Shown piece by piece: positions 17,739-25,512 of a stretch of 64,000 nt of DNA. This DNA comes from Streptomyces collinus Tu 365. Lineage in GTDB: Bacteria; Actinomycetota; Actinomycetes; Streptomycetales; Streptomycetaceae. The stretch's first letter is position 1, and each line of letters opens with the position of its first letter. Position numbers and translations under genes: made by a program. The stretch spans positions 5,352,170-5,416,169 of the forward strand of contig NC_021985.1 in assembly GCF_000444875.1 (NCBI RefSeq), written 5' to 3'. The notes beneath the pieces were generated by a model, which did no database searches, had not been told where the DNA came from, and saw nothing but the letters and a program-made list of their open reading frames with translations.

Positions 17739-19518
17739 CGGGTCCCGGCACCAGCGTGCGCAGCGGCACGGTCACCGCCGTCCAGCGGCCCGACGTGCCC
17801 AGCACCGGGCCGAGAACGCGGCCCACGCCGGCCGCGCCCAGGGCGGGCAGCTGGAACGGCAGCGTGCTCAACTCCCGGTCCGCGACCACCAGTTTCAGCC
17901 AGTCACGGGCCTCCGCCCCCGGTACCACCGGCCGGGAGACGGGCAGCGACAGATGCACCGGATCGCCGTCCAGCGCGTGGCCCGTGTGCCCCGGGCCGAT
18001 GAAGTGCCCCGGATAGAGAACCGTGTTGGCAGAGTAGTCGTCGGCCAGATCGAGCAGGACGCACCACAGGGTGCGGTCCCGGGAGCGGTTGTGCAGCCGG
18101 ATCGACACCCAGGGCGCGCGCAGGTCGTCGCCGTACGCGCAGACGATGTCACCGGAGGCGTCCGGCCGCAGCGGCTCCTCCGAGCCCCACCGGGTGATCT
18201 CCAGCTCCACCAGACCGTCCAGCAGCGAGCGCCGCGGGGCGAGGTCGCGCAGCCGGTGCCAGCGGGTGAGGTGGGCCAGGCAGTCCGCGACCCGCGGCGC
18301 GTCCGCCGGTCCCGCGTACGGCAGCGGGCCGGTGAACTCCGTGCCGTCCCGGCGCAGGACGCGCGCAGCACCGCCACCCACCCGCACCCGGAAGTGCAGC
18401 CCGCGCGCCGCCTCGGGCCCGTCCACCGCCCGCACCAGCGGCCCGAGCGCCCCGCGCACGTCGCGCACCGCGTCCACCGGGCCGTCCACCGTCACGCTGG
18501 CCGGGGGCAGCGCCACCGACGACAGCGCCACCGGGTACACCCGCTGCGGGTCCGGCTCCCAGTCCACCGGCGCGACCAGCGTCCGCGCCGCCGACACCTC
18601 CAGCGCCCGTACGACACCCCGGCCGGGCCCCTCGTCGAGCGCGGCGAACGTGGTGCCGCCCGCCTCGGCGCCGTCCTCCCGCAGCCCGTGCGCGGCACCG
18701 CAGTCCACCTCCCAGCCGTCCGCCCCGCACCGCAGGAGCAGGTGCGCGCCGGACACGTCCCCGCCGAGCAGCGGGCGGTCCGCCGCACCGCCCGGCAGGT
18801 CGGGCCAGAGCACCGGGTGCTGGGTGCTGCCCGCCCGCTGCACCCGCGCGGCGGCCGCCGACAGCAGCTCACGGCAGGTCGCGGCCGGACCGGCCGCCCG
18901 TACCGCGCCCACCAGGGCATGCGTGAACGCCCCGTGCGGGCGCCCGTCGAACCAGCCCTCGTACGACGGCTCGTTCAGCCGGCTCGCCGCCAGCAGCACG
19001 TGCCGGGCCGGGCCGCGGGCCGCCTCCGCGCCCAGGTCCCAGCCGGGCCGCGGCGGCGCGTACCGCACGCCGAGTTCCGTCTCCCGGGTCGCGCCCCCCG
19101 AGTGGCAGCAGTCCAGGACGGCCACCACCCGGGCCCCGCCCGCCGCGGCCCGGTCCAGCAGCGCGCCGAGGCGCTTGTCGGGCAGCGGTCCGTCCACGCA
19201 CACCAGCGCCTGGTTCCGGCCCGTGGCCTCGATCAGCAGATCGTCCCCGGTGGCCGTCTCCTGGGTGCCGTGCCCGGAGAACCACAGCAGCGCGGTGTCC
19301 CCGGGACCGGCCGAGCCCAGGTGCTCCAGCACCGCGTCCGACACCGCCGCCACCGTCGCCCCGGCGTCGGCCAGGACCCGCACGTCGGCCCGCCCCCCGG
19401 CGAGGTCCGCCAGCAGCCGGCCGGCCTCGGCGATGTCGTTGGCACAGCCGCCCAGCGGCCTCGCCACGTCGGCGGGATAGTCGTCGATGCCCACCAGCAG
19501 GGCCTTGATCGTCGCCAT
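17719..19518 (-). CDS. Caspase-family (peptidase C14) protein with long uncharacterised C-terminal region
   Basis: 599 aa. The N-terminal caspase/metacaspase domain spans about residues 1-250: KALLVGIDDYP strand, catalytic His83 in WFSGHGTQ and catalytic Cys138 in LDCCHSGGATR, then LAASRLNEPSYEG. The remaining 350 residues have beta-rich character (SIRLHNRSRDRTLWCVLLDL, TVLYPGHFIGPGHTG), resembling the C-terminal modules found after bacterial caspases that may bind a ligand or assemble; I do not recognise the family. Prokaryotic caspases cleave after basic residues and often act in immunity or cell death. It is convergent with the CHAT gene and divergent from the 154-aa gene. A -10-like CAGACT lies seven bases before the ATG. 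Confidence 0.9.
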   Translation of the reverse strand: MATIKALLVGIDDYPADVARPLGGCANDIAEAGRLLADLAGGRADVRVLADAGATVAAVSDAVLEHLGSAGPGDTALLWFSGHGTQETATGDDLLIEATGRNQALVCVDGPLPDKRLGALLDRAAAGGARVVAVLDCCHSGGATRETELGVRYAPPRPGWDLGAEAARGPARHVLLAASRLNEPSYEGWFDGRPHGAFTHALVGAVRAAGPAATCRELLSAAAARVQRAGSTQHPVLWPDLPGGAADRPLLGGDVSGAHLLLRCGADGWEVDCGAAHGLREDGAEAGGTTFAALDEGPGRGVVRALEVSAARTLVAPVDWEPDPQRVYPVALSSVALPPASVTVDGPVDAVRDVRGALGPLVRAVDGPEAARGLHFRVRVGGGAARVLRRDGTEFTGPLPYAGPADAPRVADCLAHLTRWHRLRDLAPRRSLLDGLVELEITRWGSEEPLRPDASGDIVCAYGDDLRAPWVSIRLHNRSRDRTLWCVLLDLADDYSANTVLYPGHFIGPGHTGHALDGDPVHLSLPVSRPVVPGAEARDWLKLVVADRELSTLPFQLPALGAAGVGRVLGPVLGTSGRWTAVTVPLRTLVPGPVTGRGV

Positions 19519-19525
19519 GACCGGC

Positions 19526-19531
19526 AGTCTG
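19526..19531 (-). promoter_or_regulatory. -10-like hexamer for a leaderless caspase transcript
   Basis: CAGACT on the minus strand is followed by seven bases and then the ATG at 19518. No ribosome site is seen. The 130-bp gap to 19649 must hold promoters for both directions. Confidence 0.5.
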
Positions 19532-19648
19532 CCAGCGTCGTGCCGGTGCCGATCGGTCAGTAACGGATGCGGTCTTGACGCAACGTCACTAATCTTCTAT
19601 CTCCGTGCATCGCACAACCGCTCACCACCCATGACTCTCGGGGGACAC

Positions 19649-20113
19649 ATGGGGTACACCGAACGGCCACGCCGTCTCGTGCGGCCGGCGGTACCGGGCC
19701 CGGGCGCCCGGCCGGCCACCGCACCCGCGCGCCCGGCACCCGGCACGGTCCGCGGCGAGCTGTACCGGCCGCGGCCCGGACAGTTGCTGGAGGCGGTCGC
19801 CCGGCTCGACGCCGGCCTCGACGAACAGGCCTGCCGGTCGCTGGCCGAGTGGATCCGCGAGCGGTACACGACGGAGTACGGCTCGGTCCCGCTCGGCCTC
19901 GTCGCCCGCTGCCACCTGGGGCCGCCCTACGTGGACCACCGGCTCGACCTGTTCCACGTCATCCTGCGGCACTTCGCCCCCGCCGAGCCGATGCCCGAGC
20001 CGTTCTCCGGCGCCCGCATGCTCGCCCGCTCCGGCGGCTACGCCCACGTCGAGGTCTACGAGGACGGCACGGTCCTGCCCGTCCTGGACGACGGCACCGT
20101 CGTCCGCCCCTGA
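19649..20113 (+). CDS. Unrecognised 154-aa protein, first gene of the AAA-ATPase set
   Basis: 154 aa from the ATG at 19649 (MGYTERPRR), preceded by GGGGGACAC; an in-frame ATG at 19631 lacks a ribosome site. Residues 1-40 are Arg/Pro/Ala-rich and probably disordered. The rest looks like a compact domain with helices (LEAVARLDAGLDEQACRSL, WIRERYTTEYG), a conserved-looking PPYVDHRLDLFHVILRHF core and a C-terminal beta hairpin (HVEVYEDGTVLPVLDDGTV). No catalytic motif, membrane segment or signal is visible. It lies 41 bp upstream of the coiled-coil membrane protein gene and is probably co-transcribed with it. An adaptor or sensor role for the system is possible but unproven. Confidence 0.7.
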   Translation: MGYTERPRRLVRPAVPGPGARPATAPARPAPGTVRGELYRPRPGQLLEAVARLDAGLDEQACRSLAEWIRERYTTEYGSVPLGLVARCHLGPPYVDHRLDLFHVILRHFAPAEPMPEPFSGARMLARSGGYAHVEVYEDGTVLPVLDDGTVVRP

Positions 20114-20154
20114 CCCCCGCCCGCTCACCCCGCAGCACCCGAACGGAGCACCGC

Positions 20155-22617
20155 ATGCCCGAGGTCGACTACACGCTGCGCCGCCAGGTGCAGGAGGTCA
20201 GCAACCTCGTCGTCAGACTCAGCGAGAGGGTCGGCTCCGTGTCCGGCCAGGTCTCCGCCGTCGAGGCCAACCAGCAGCAGACCCGCAGCGAACTCCAGCA
20301 GCTGCGCGACGAGTTCCTCGCCTTCGCCCAGCGGGCGCAGGCCATCGCGAACGTGCAGCGGGCCGAGACCCGGATCGGCGCCATCGAGGACCGGATCGAC
20401 CACGAGTTCGGCCACCACAAGACGGTCCGCCGCACCGCGGTCGGCATGCTCCAGGCCTTCGACGTCGGCCTGGTGGCGGAGGAGAACGTCCGCCTGGTCG
20501 GCGACCAGCTGATGCTCCAGACCCCCCGCTACTGGCTCGCCCCCGCCCTGGTCGCCCTCGCCTCCTGGTCCGCCGACGACCGCACCCTGTGCGACCGGGC
20601 GGTCGACGAGGCGTTCCGCCGCTCGCCCGACCGCACCTCGCTCTTCTTCGCGCTCGTCCTGCGCCGCCAGGGCCGCTCCGAGGCCGCCGTGCGCTGGCTG
20701 CGGCACTACCTCCTGGCCCAGGACCCGGCCGCGCTCGGCCGCGAGTTCGCCATCATCCTGGAGGCCATCGCCCAGGGCGCCTTCGGGCCCGTCGGCCGGG
20801 AGCTGCTGGACCGCACCCTCGCCGAGTGGCGCTCCCAGCTCATGGACAACGCCGACGCGCAGGCCCGGCAGGTCCGGCGCTGGCGCGATGAGCTGGAGTC
20901 CCTGCGGGGACCGTCCCAGGCGGCGGAGTTCCCGCGCCTTGCCGCCGTCTCCCCGCAGTGGGTCACCCTCGACGGCGTCCTGTCCTCCGCGCGCGGCCAG
21001 CAGCCGGTGCTGGACAAGTACACGGCCGTCATGGACCGCGAGTTCCGGCCGTCGGAGCGCATCGAGGACGCCGTCGACGACATCCTCGACCGGCTGGTCT
21101 CCGAGTACGACAACGAGGAGCTGCCGCTCCGCCGCGACCTCGCCTTCAACCAGGCGGTGGTCGACCACGACGGCGACCTGAACACCGCCCGCAGGACCGC
21201 CGACGCGGACGCCGCCTCGTACGAGGAGACCCTCGACTACCTCACCGTGCAGACCACCGCGGCGCTCAACCCCGGTGCCATCGGCACCTCGCCGGCCACC
21301 CAGCGGCTCTCCGTCGCGGCCTGCCACGAGTGGTTCCAGCAGGCGCACGCCGCCCACACCCGCGACTACCGGGCCGCCGTGCCGCAGGACGTCCAGGCCC
21401 AGTTCGCCACCAGCCACTCCGTGGGCTCGCGCCTCTTCCAGCTGCCCGCCTGGGTCGGGTCCTTCACCCAGCCGCTGGCCGCCCTGGAGAAGTCGCTCGG
21501 CGACCACTGGGACCACCACACCGGCCCGTTCGTGGACGCGCTCGCCTTCCCGTGGGTGAAGAAGGTGGCCCCGGCGGCTGCCGTGGTCGCGGTGATCCTC
21601 CTCGTCCTGGCCGGCAACTGGCCCCTCTTCGCGGTCACCGCCGCCGCGGTCGTCGGCCTCGTCTGGGGCCTGGTCCTGCGCGGCCAGGCCCAGACCGCGG
21701 CCCGCGCCCAGGCGGCGGCCCGCGACCTGCTGGAGCGGGCCAAGACGGAGTCCCTGCACCAGCTCCGCGCCGCATCCGCCGAACTGACGGACTGGTACGA
21801 CAAGTTCACGACCGCCGACAAGACCGAGGCGAAGGTGCGGTCCCTGATCGCCACCCTGCCCACGGCGGGCGGCGCCCCCTCCCCGTTCGAGGGCCGCACG
21901 GTCCCCAAGGCCCCTGCTCCGGCACCGGACGCCGGGTCCCCGCGGGGCGGTGAAACGGCGTCGGCGTCGTCCGGCGAGCCCGCGCCCACGCCGGACGACG
22001 ACCAGGCCGGCCGGGCCACTTCGGCCGGGTCCAGGCGGGGCGGGGATCCCGTGTCGGCGGAGCCGGGGTCGGGCACCGGGGCGGGGTCGTCGTCGGGTGA
22101 CCCGGAGTCGCCTTGGGCTGCTTCGTCCGGGTCGCGGCGGGGCGGGGATTCCGTGTCGGAGGCGTCGGGCGAGGCGGAGCCGGGGTCGGGCACCGGGGCG
22201 GGGTCGTCGTCGGGTGATCCGGAGTCGCCTTGGGCTGCTTCGTCCGGGTCGCGGCGGGGCGGGGATTCCGTGTCGGAGGCGTCGGGCGAGGCGGAGCCGG
22301 GGTCGGGCACCGGGGCGGGGTCGTCGTCGGGTGATCCGGAGTCGCCTTGGGCCGCTTCGGCCGGGTCGCGGCGGGGCGGCGAGCCCGCGTCGGAGCCGTC
22401 GGACGCCAAGCCGACGCCGGGCGCCGAGTCGCCCCGGGCCGCTTCCGCCAAGCCCCGCCCGGGCGGCGAGCCGGCGTCCGGGGCGTCCGGTGGCGACGCC
22501 GGGCCCGCGGCGGACGCCGAGGCCCACGAGAAGGCATTCCCCGAACCCCGGACCGGCGAGGAGGCCTCGGCCGACGAGGAGTCCGTGCCCGAGCACAAGG
22601 AGGACAGCGTCCGATGA
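20155..22617 (+). CDS. Coiled-coil membrane protein with repetitive C-terminal tail
   Basis: 820 aa from the ATG at 20155. Order of parts: an N-terminal coiled coil (about 1-85, VQEVSNLVVRLSERVGSVS onward), a long soluble helical region (90-455), two adjacent hydrophobic helices (about 471-488 and 491-509, VVAVILLVLAG and AAVVGLVWGLVL), a short helical stretch rich in Ala/Arg/Gln, then from about 590 a Gly/Ser/Glu-rich tail. The tail contains 34-39-aa repeats with GSRRGGDSVS and ESPWAAS. The two helices suggest a hairpin that anchors both ends in the cytoplasm. The SPWAA motif recurs in the next protein. No known family recognised. The stop overlaps the next start (ATGA). Confidence 0.8.
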   Translation: MPEVDYTLRRQVQEVSNLVVRLSERVGSVSGQVSAVEANQQQTRSELQQLRDEFLAFAQRAQAIANVQRAETRIGAIEDRIDHEFGHHKTVRRTAVGMLQAFDVGLVAEENVRLVGDQLMLQTPRYWLAPALVALASWSADDRTLCDRAVDEAFRRSPDRTSLFFALVLRRQGRSEAAVRWLRHYLLAQDPAALGREFAIILEAIAQGAFGPVGRELLDRTLAEWRSQLMDNADAQARQVRRWRDELESLRGPSQAAEFPRLAAVSPQWVTLDGVLSSARGQQPVLDKYTAVMDREFRPSERIEDAVDDILDRLVSEYDNEELPLRRDLAFNQAVVDHDGDLNTARRTADADAASYEETLDYLTVQTTAALNPGAIGTSPATQRLSVAACHEWFQQAHAAHTRDYRAAVPQDVQAQFATSHSVGSRLFQLPAWVGSFTQPLAALEKSLGDHWDHHTGPFVDALAFPWVKKVAPAAAVVAVILLVLAGNWPLFAVTAAAVVGLVWGLVLRGQAQTAARAQAAARDLLERAKTESLHQLRAASAELTDWYDKFTTADKTEAKVRSLIATLPTAGGAPSPFEGRTVPKAPAPAPDAGSPRGGETASASSGEPAPTPDDDQAGRATSAGSRRGGDPVSAEPGSGTGAGSSSGDPESPWAASSGSRRGGDSVSEASGEAEPGSGTGAGSSSGDPESPWAASSGSRRGGDSVSEASGEAEPGSGTGAGSSSGDPESPWAASAGSRRGGEPASEPSDAKPTPGAESPRAASAKPRPGGEPASGASGGDAGPAADAEAHEKAFPEPRTGEEASADEESVPEHKEDSVR
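22021..22356 (+). repeat. Three in-frame tandem repeats (102, 117 and 117 bp) in the membrane-protein tail
   Basis: Copies begin at 22021, 22123 and 22240; the second and third are almost identical and the first lacks 15 bp. A decayed fourth copy starts at 22357. All lengths are multiples of three. Each encodes GSRRGGD(S/P)VS, then EPGSGTGAGSSSGDPESPWAAS. Confidence 0.9.
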
Positions 22618-23273
22618 GCACGCCCCCGCAGCCCGGCCCGCAGGGCCAGGACCTGGCCGCCCCGCAGTCCCCGTGGGCGTCCGCGCCCCAGCCCGCCGCC
22701 CAGCAGCCCCTCGGTCCCGCCGACACCGGGCAGCAGCCCGCCGCGCCCGGGACCGCCCAGCAGCCAACCGCCTCCCCGTGGGCCGCCGCGCCCGGCACCG
22801 CCCAGCAACCCGCCCCGTCCCCCTGGGCCGCCGCCCCCGGCACGCCCGCCCCGGGCCCCGGGCAGCAGTCCGCCCCCTGGGCCGCCGCCCCCAGCCCCAC
22901 CCCCGCTCCAGGCACCGCCCAGCCGTTCGCCTCGGCCCCCGGCCAGCCGACCGCCTCCGACCCAGGTCAGCCGTTCGCCTCGGCCCCCGGCCAGCCGTTC
23001 GCCCCCGCCCCCGGCCAGCCAACCGCCTCCGCCCCCGGCCAGCCGTTCGCCCCCGCCCAACCCCCCGCCCCCGAAGCCGCGCAGCGCCCCTCCTCGCCGT
23101 GGGCCGCTTCCGCCGACGCCGGGCGGGTGCAGGCGTCGCCCTGGGCCGCGCAGCGCGGGCCGCAGCGGGAGCGGGTGACCAGCAGGCTGCGGCGGGTCGT
23201 GGAGGGGCTGCCGGACTGGGAGCCGCTGCCGCCCGGCGAGACCCTCGTGCGCCGGCCGGGCAGCGGCGCGTGA
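22614..23273 (+). CDS. Pro/Ala/Gln-rich low-complexity protein with repeated (S/A)PWA motifs
   Basis: 219 aa. Nearly the whole chain is disordered and made of Pro, Ala, Gln, Ser and Thr. (S/A)PWA occurs six times (for example QSPWASA, ASPWAAAPG, SSPWAASAD, ASPWAAQRG), and AP-GQPFA units repeat in the middle. Only the last 40 residues look folded (RVTSRLRRVVEGLPDWEPL). It overlaps both neighbours (ATGA at its start, GTGA at its stop), so it is made together with the membrane protein and the helical protein. The motif shared with the membrane-protein tail suggests a common binder or a common protease target. Low complexity makes homology search unreliable. Confidence 0.75.
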   Translation: MSTPPQPGPQGQDLAAPQSPWASAPQPAAQQPLGPADTGQQPAAPGTAQQPTASPWAAAPGTAQQPAPSPWAAAPGTPAPGPGQQSAPWAAAPSPTPAPGTAQPFASAPGQPTASDPGQPFASAPGQPFAPAPGQPTASAPGQPFAPAQPPAPEAAQRPSSPWAASADAGRVQASPWAAQRGPQRERVTSRLRRVVEGLPDWEPLPPGETLVRRPGSGA

Positions 23274-23821
23274 GCGGCCTGTGGGGCGACGGCGGCCCCT
23301 ACCAGGCGTGGGTCGGCTTCCTGGGCCGCTGGGCCGCCCTGGAGCCGGCCGACCCCGCCGGGCTGCCCGCGCTCGCCGAGGAGCAGTACGACAGCGACAC
23401 CTGGGCGCGGCTGACCCAGCACCTCACCAGCGCCCTGAACACCCGTCTGGTCACCTGGGCGGAGCACCTCGTGCGGGCCCTCGGCGAGGCCCGGGACGAG
23501 TTCAGCTTCGGCCGCGAACTCGCCCAGGCCCGCACCGGACTGCACACCATCCGCGCGCTGGCCGCCCACCCCGGCCTCCCGGAGTCCCTGCGCACCCGGC
23601 TGACCGAACTGGTCGACAACGAGATCACCGAGGTGCAGGCCCAACTGGAGCGGAACCTCGACGCCGAGACCCGACGCGGTACCGACCCGCGCCTGGTCGA
23701 GCGCCGCCGCCGCACCCTGCGGGACAACGCGCTGACCGCCACCTTCACGGTGAGCCGGGGCCCGGACGCCTGGTCGTACGACCCCGCGGCCCCGCCCAGG
23801 CGCCGCATCCTGCCCGGCTGA
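23270..23821 (+). CDS. Small all-helical protein of the AAA-ATPase set, unknown function
   Basis: 183 aa. The GTG at 23270 overlaps the preceding stop (GTGA). The chain is predicted helical throughout (YQAWVGFLGRWAALE, TQHLTSALNTRLVTWAEHLVRAL, RTRLTELVDNEITEVQAQLERNLDAE), ending with a short basic tail. No motif, signal or membrane segment. The open frame continues upstream into another gene's region, but codon use and the coupled start support 23270. It is followed 57 bp later by the AAA+ gene. A structural partner of the ATPase or of the membrane protein is a reasonable guess. Confidence 0.75.
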   Translation: MSGLWGDGGPYQAWVGFLGRWAALEPADPAGLPALAEEQYDSDTWARLTQHLTSALNTRLVTWAEHLVRALGEARDEFSFGRELAQARTGLHTIRALAAHPGLPESLRTRLTELVDNEITEVQAQLERNLDAETRRGTDPRLVERRRRTLRDNALTATFTVSRGPDAWSYDPAAPPRRRILPG

Positions 23822-23878
23822 CGCCCGCCCGGCTGAGGAACCCGCACCGCCGCCCCCGTCCCTTCCGAGAAGGCCCGA

Positions 23879-25444
23879 ATGTCGAACTACGCCGAGAGCC
23901 TCAGCCATCTCGACAGCTACATCTCCGCCCGCGTCCCGGTCATCGCGATGCGCACCATCGAGCAGCAGCGCGCCCTGCGCCTGCTGCGCGAGGCGGCCAC
24001 CCAGTCCCGGCGCAGCAGCATGCCGTTCTGGATCTACACCCGGGCCACCGGCCTGCGGGACCTGCGCACCAACGCCTCCGTGCAGGACGACCGCTCGCTG
24101 GCCGGCGCGATGGACTTCGCGGCCGCCCAGTTCGGCAGCCGCGCCAACGCCACCGTCGTCTTCGTCGACCCCGACGAACTCGAGTCGGACACCCCGGTCA
24201 CCCGCCACTTCGCGGAACTGGCCCGCCTGGCCGACAGCAACATGGGCAGCATCGTGCTGATCACCGACACCCCCATCTGGAGCGGTCTGCAGCGCCTCGG
24301 CATGAGCCTGCGCCTGGACCTGCCCGACGCCGAGGAGATGTACGGCATCCTCAGCGGCTTCCTCGGCGACCACCACGGCCACATCCCCATCGAGTGGACG
24401 GAGGAGGACGCCCGCCGCGCCGCCGAGTTCCTCAACGGTGTCACCGAGGCGGAGTGCGTCAACCTGATGGCGACGATCGCCGCGAAGGGCTCCATCCGCC
24501 AGGCCGACGTCCTCGGCCTCGCCCAGGCCAAGGACCGCATCTTCAGCGACCTCACCGGCCTGGAGCGCGTCCACCTCAAGCAGGGCGACTACGCCATCGG
24601 CGGCCTGAGCGGCCTGCGTACCTGGCTGGAGCGCAAGCACGACATGATCTCCCGGGACCTGCGCCACACCGCCCTGCGCCCGCCGCGCGGGGTCCTCCTG
24701 GTCGGCGTCCCCGGCTGCGGCAAGTCACTGTCGGCCAAGGCCATCGCCCACGACTGGCAACTGCCGCTCTACCGGCTCGACATGGCGTCGATCCACGGCA
24801 AGTACCTCGGTGAGTCGGAGGGCCGCTTCCGGGAGGCCCTCGCGATGGCCGACCGGGTGGCCCCCTGCGTCCTGTGGATCGACGAGATCGAGAAGGGCCT
24901 CGCGGGCCGGGACGACATGTCCGGCGTCCCGCAGCGCATCATCGGCCAGTTCCTGTACTGGCTCCAGGAGTCCCAGTCCCGCGCCTTCGTCGTCGCGACG
25001 GCGAACGACATCCGCAGCCTGCCCCCGGAACTGCTGCGCAAGGGCCGCTTCGACGAGCTCTTCTTCGTCGACCTGCCCGACGCCCAGGACCGCAAGGACA
25101 TCATCCGCATCTACCACCACCGCTACCTCCAGGCCCACCCCGAGCCCGAGCAGCTCGACCGCCTGGTCGACCTCTCCGAGGGCTTCGCGGGCTCCGACAT
25201 CGAGGCGGCCCTGCACGACGTCGGCGAGGAGGCCGTCCGCCGCGGCGGCATCGGCCAGTTGAAGGACTCCTACGTCATGGACACCTTCGCCCAGGTGCGC
25301 CCGCTCAGCGTCAGCAACCCCGAGCAGATCGAGGAGATCCGGGCCTGGGGCCGCGAGCGCGCGGTGCCGGCGGGCCGGGCGGCGGTGACACCCGTGCCCG
25401 GGGACGGCGGGCGGACACGCCGGATCGTCTTCATGGACGAGTGA
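23879..25444 (+). CDS. AAA+ ATPase, Ycf46-like
   Basis: 521 aa. Residues 1-250 match the degenerate N-terminal half of Ycf46-type proteins (LDSYISARVPVIAMRTIEQQ, then VVFVDPDELESD and RLDLPDAEEM). The AAA+ module follows: Walker A GVPGCGKS at 276-283 (Lys282), Walker B CVLWIDEIEK at 330-339, the sensor-1 region VVATANDI, the LRKGRFDELFFVDLP arginine-finger segment and a C-terminal lid. Members form ring or spiral oligomers that remodel proteins; Ycf46 itself is poorly understood. The start at 23879 is preceded by GAGAAGG. As the only motor of the cluster it may assemble or unfold the membrane/SPWAA proteins or gate the two proteases. Confidence 0.92.
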   Translation: MSNYAESLSHLDSYISARVPVIAMRTIEQQRALRLLREAATQSRRSSMPFWIYTRATGLRDLRTNASVQDDRSLAGAMDFAAAQFGSRANATVVFVDPDELESDTPVTRHFAELARLADSNMGSIVLITDTPIWSGLQRLGMSLRLDLPDAEEMYGILSGFLGDHHGHIPIEWTEEDARRAAEFLNGVTEAECVNLMATIAAKGSIRQADVLGLAQAKDRIFSDLTGLERVHLKQGDYAIGGLSGLRTWLERKHDMISRDLRHTALRPPRGVLLVGVPGCGKSLSAKAIAHDWQLPLYRLDMASIHGKYLGESEGRFREALAMADRVAPCVLWIDEIEKGLAGRDDMSGVPQRIIGQFLYWLQESQSRAFVVATANDIRSLPPELLRKGRFDELFFVDLPDAQDRKDIIRIYHHRYLQAHPEPEQLDRLVDLSEGFAGSDIEAALHDVGEEAVRRGGIGQLKDSYVMDTFAQVRPLSVSNPEQIEEIRAWGRERAVPAGRAAVTPVPGDGGRTRRIVFMDE

Positions 25445-25500
25445 CCAGTGCGAACGCAAGTGAAGGGCGGGCTGACTGGTTCCGGCACGGGTATGTCGTC

Positions 25501-25506
25501 CATACT
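25501..25506 (+). promoter_or_regulatory. -10-like hexamer for a leaderless transcript
   Basis: CATACT ends six bases before the GTG at 25513 and resembles the CAGTAT and CAGACT boxes before the CHAT and caspase genes. Confidence 0.45.
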
Positions 25507-25512
25507 GCCGCC

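Noticed and set aside
22021-22356. Possible CRISPR-like array
   Set aside because: The units are directly adjacent with no unique spacers and encode in-frame protein repeats.
20125-23022. 965-codon minus-strand frame over the membrane-protein and SPWAA genes
   Set aside because: Arg/Gly/Pro-rich shadow reading the repeats in reverse.
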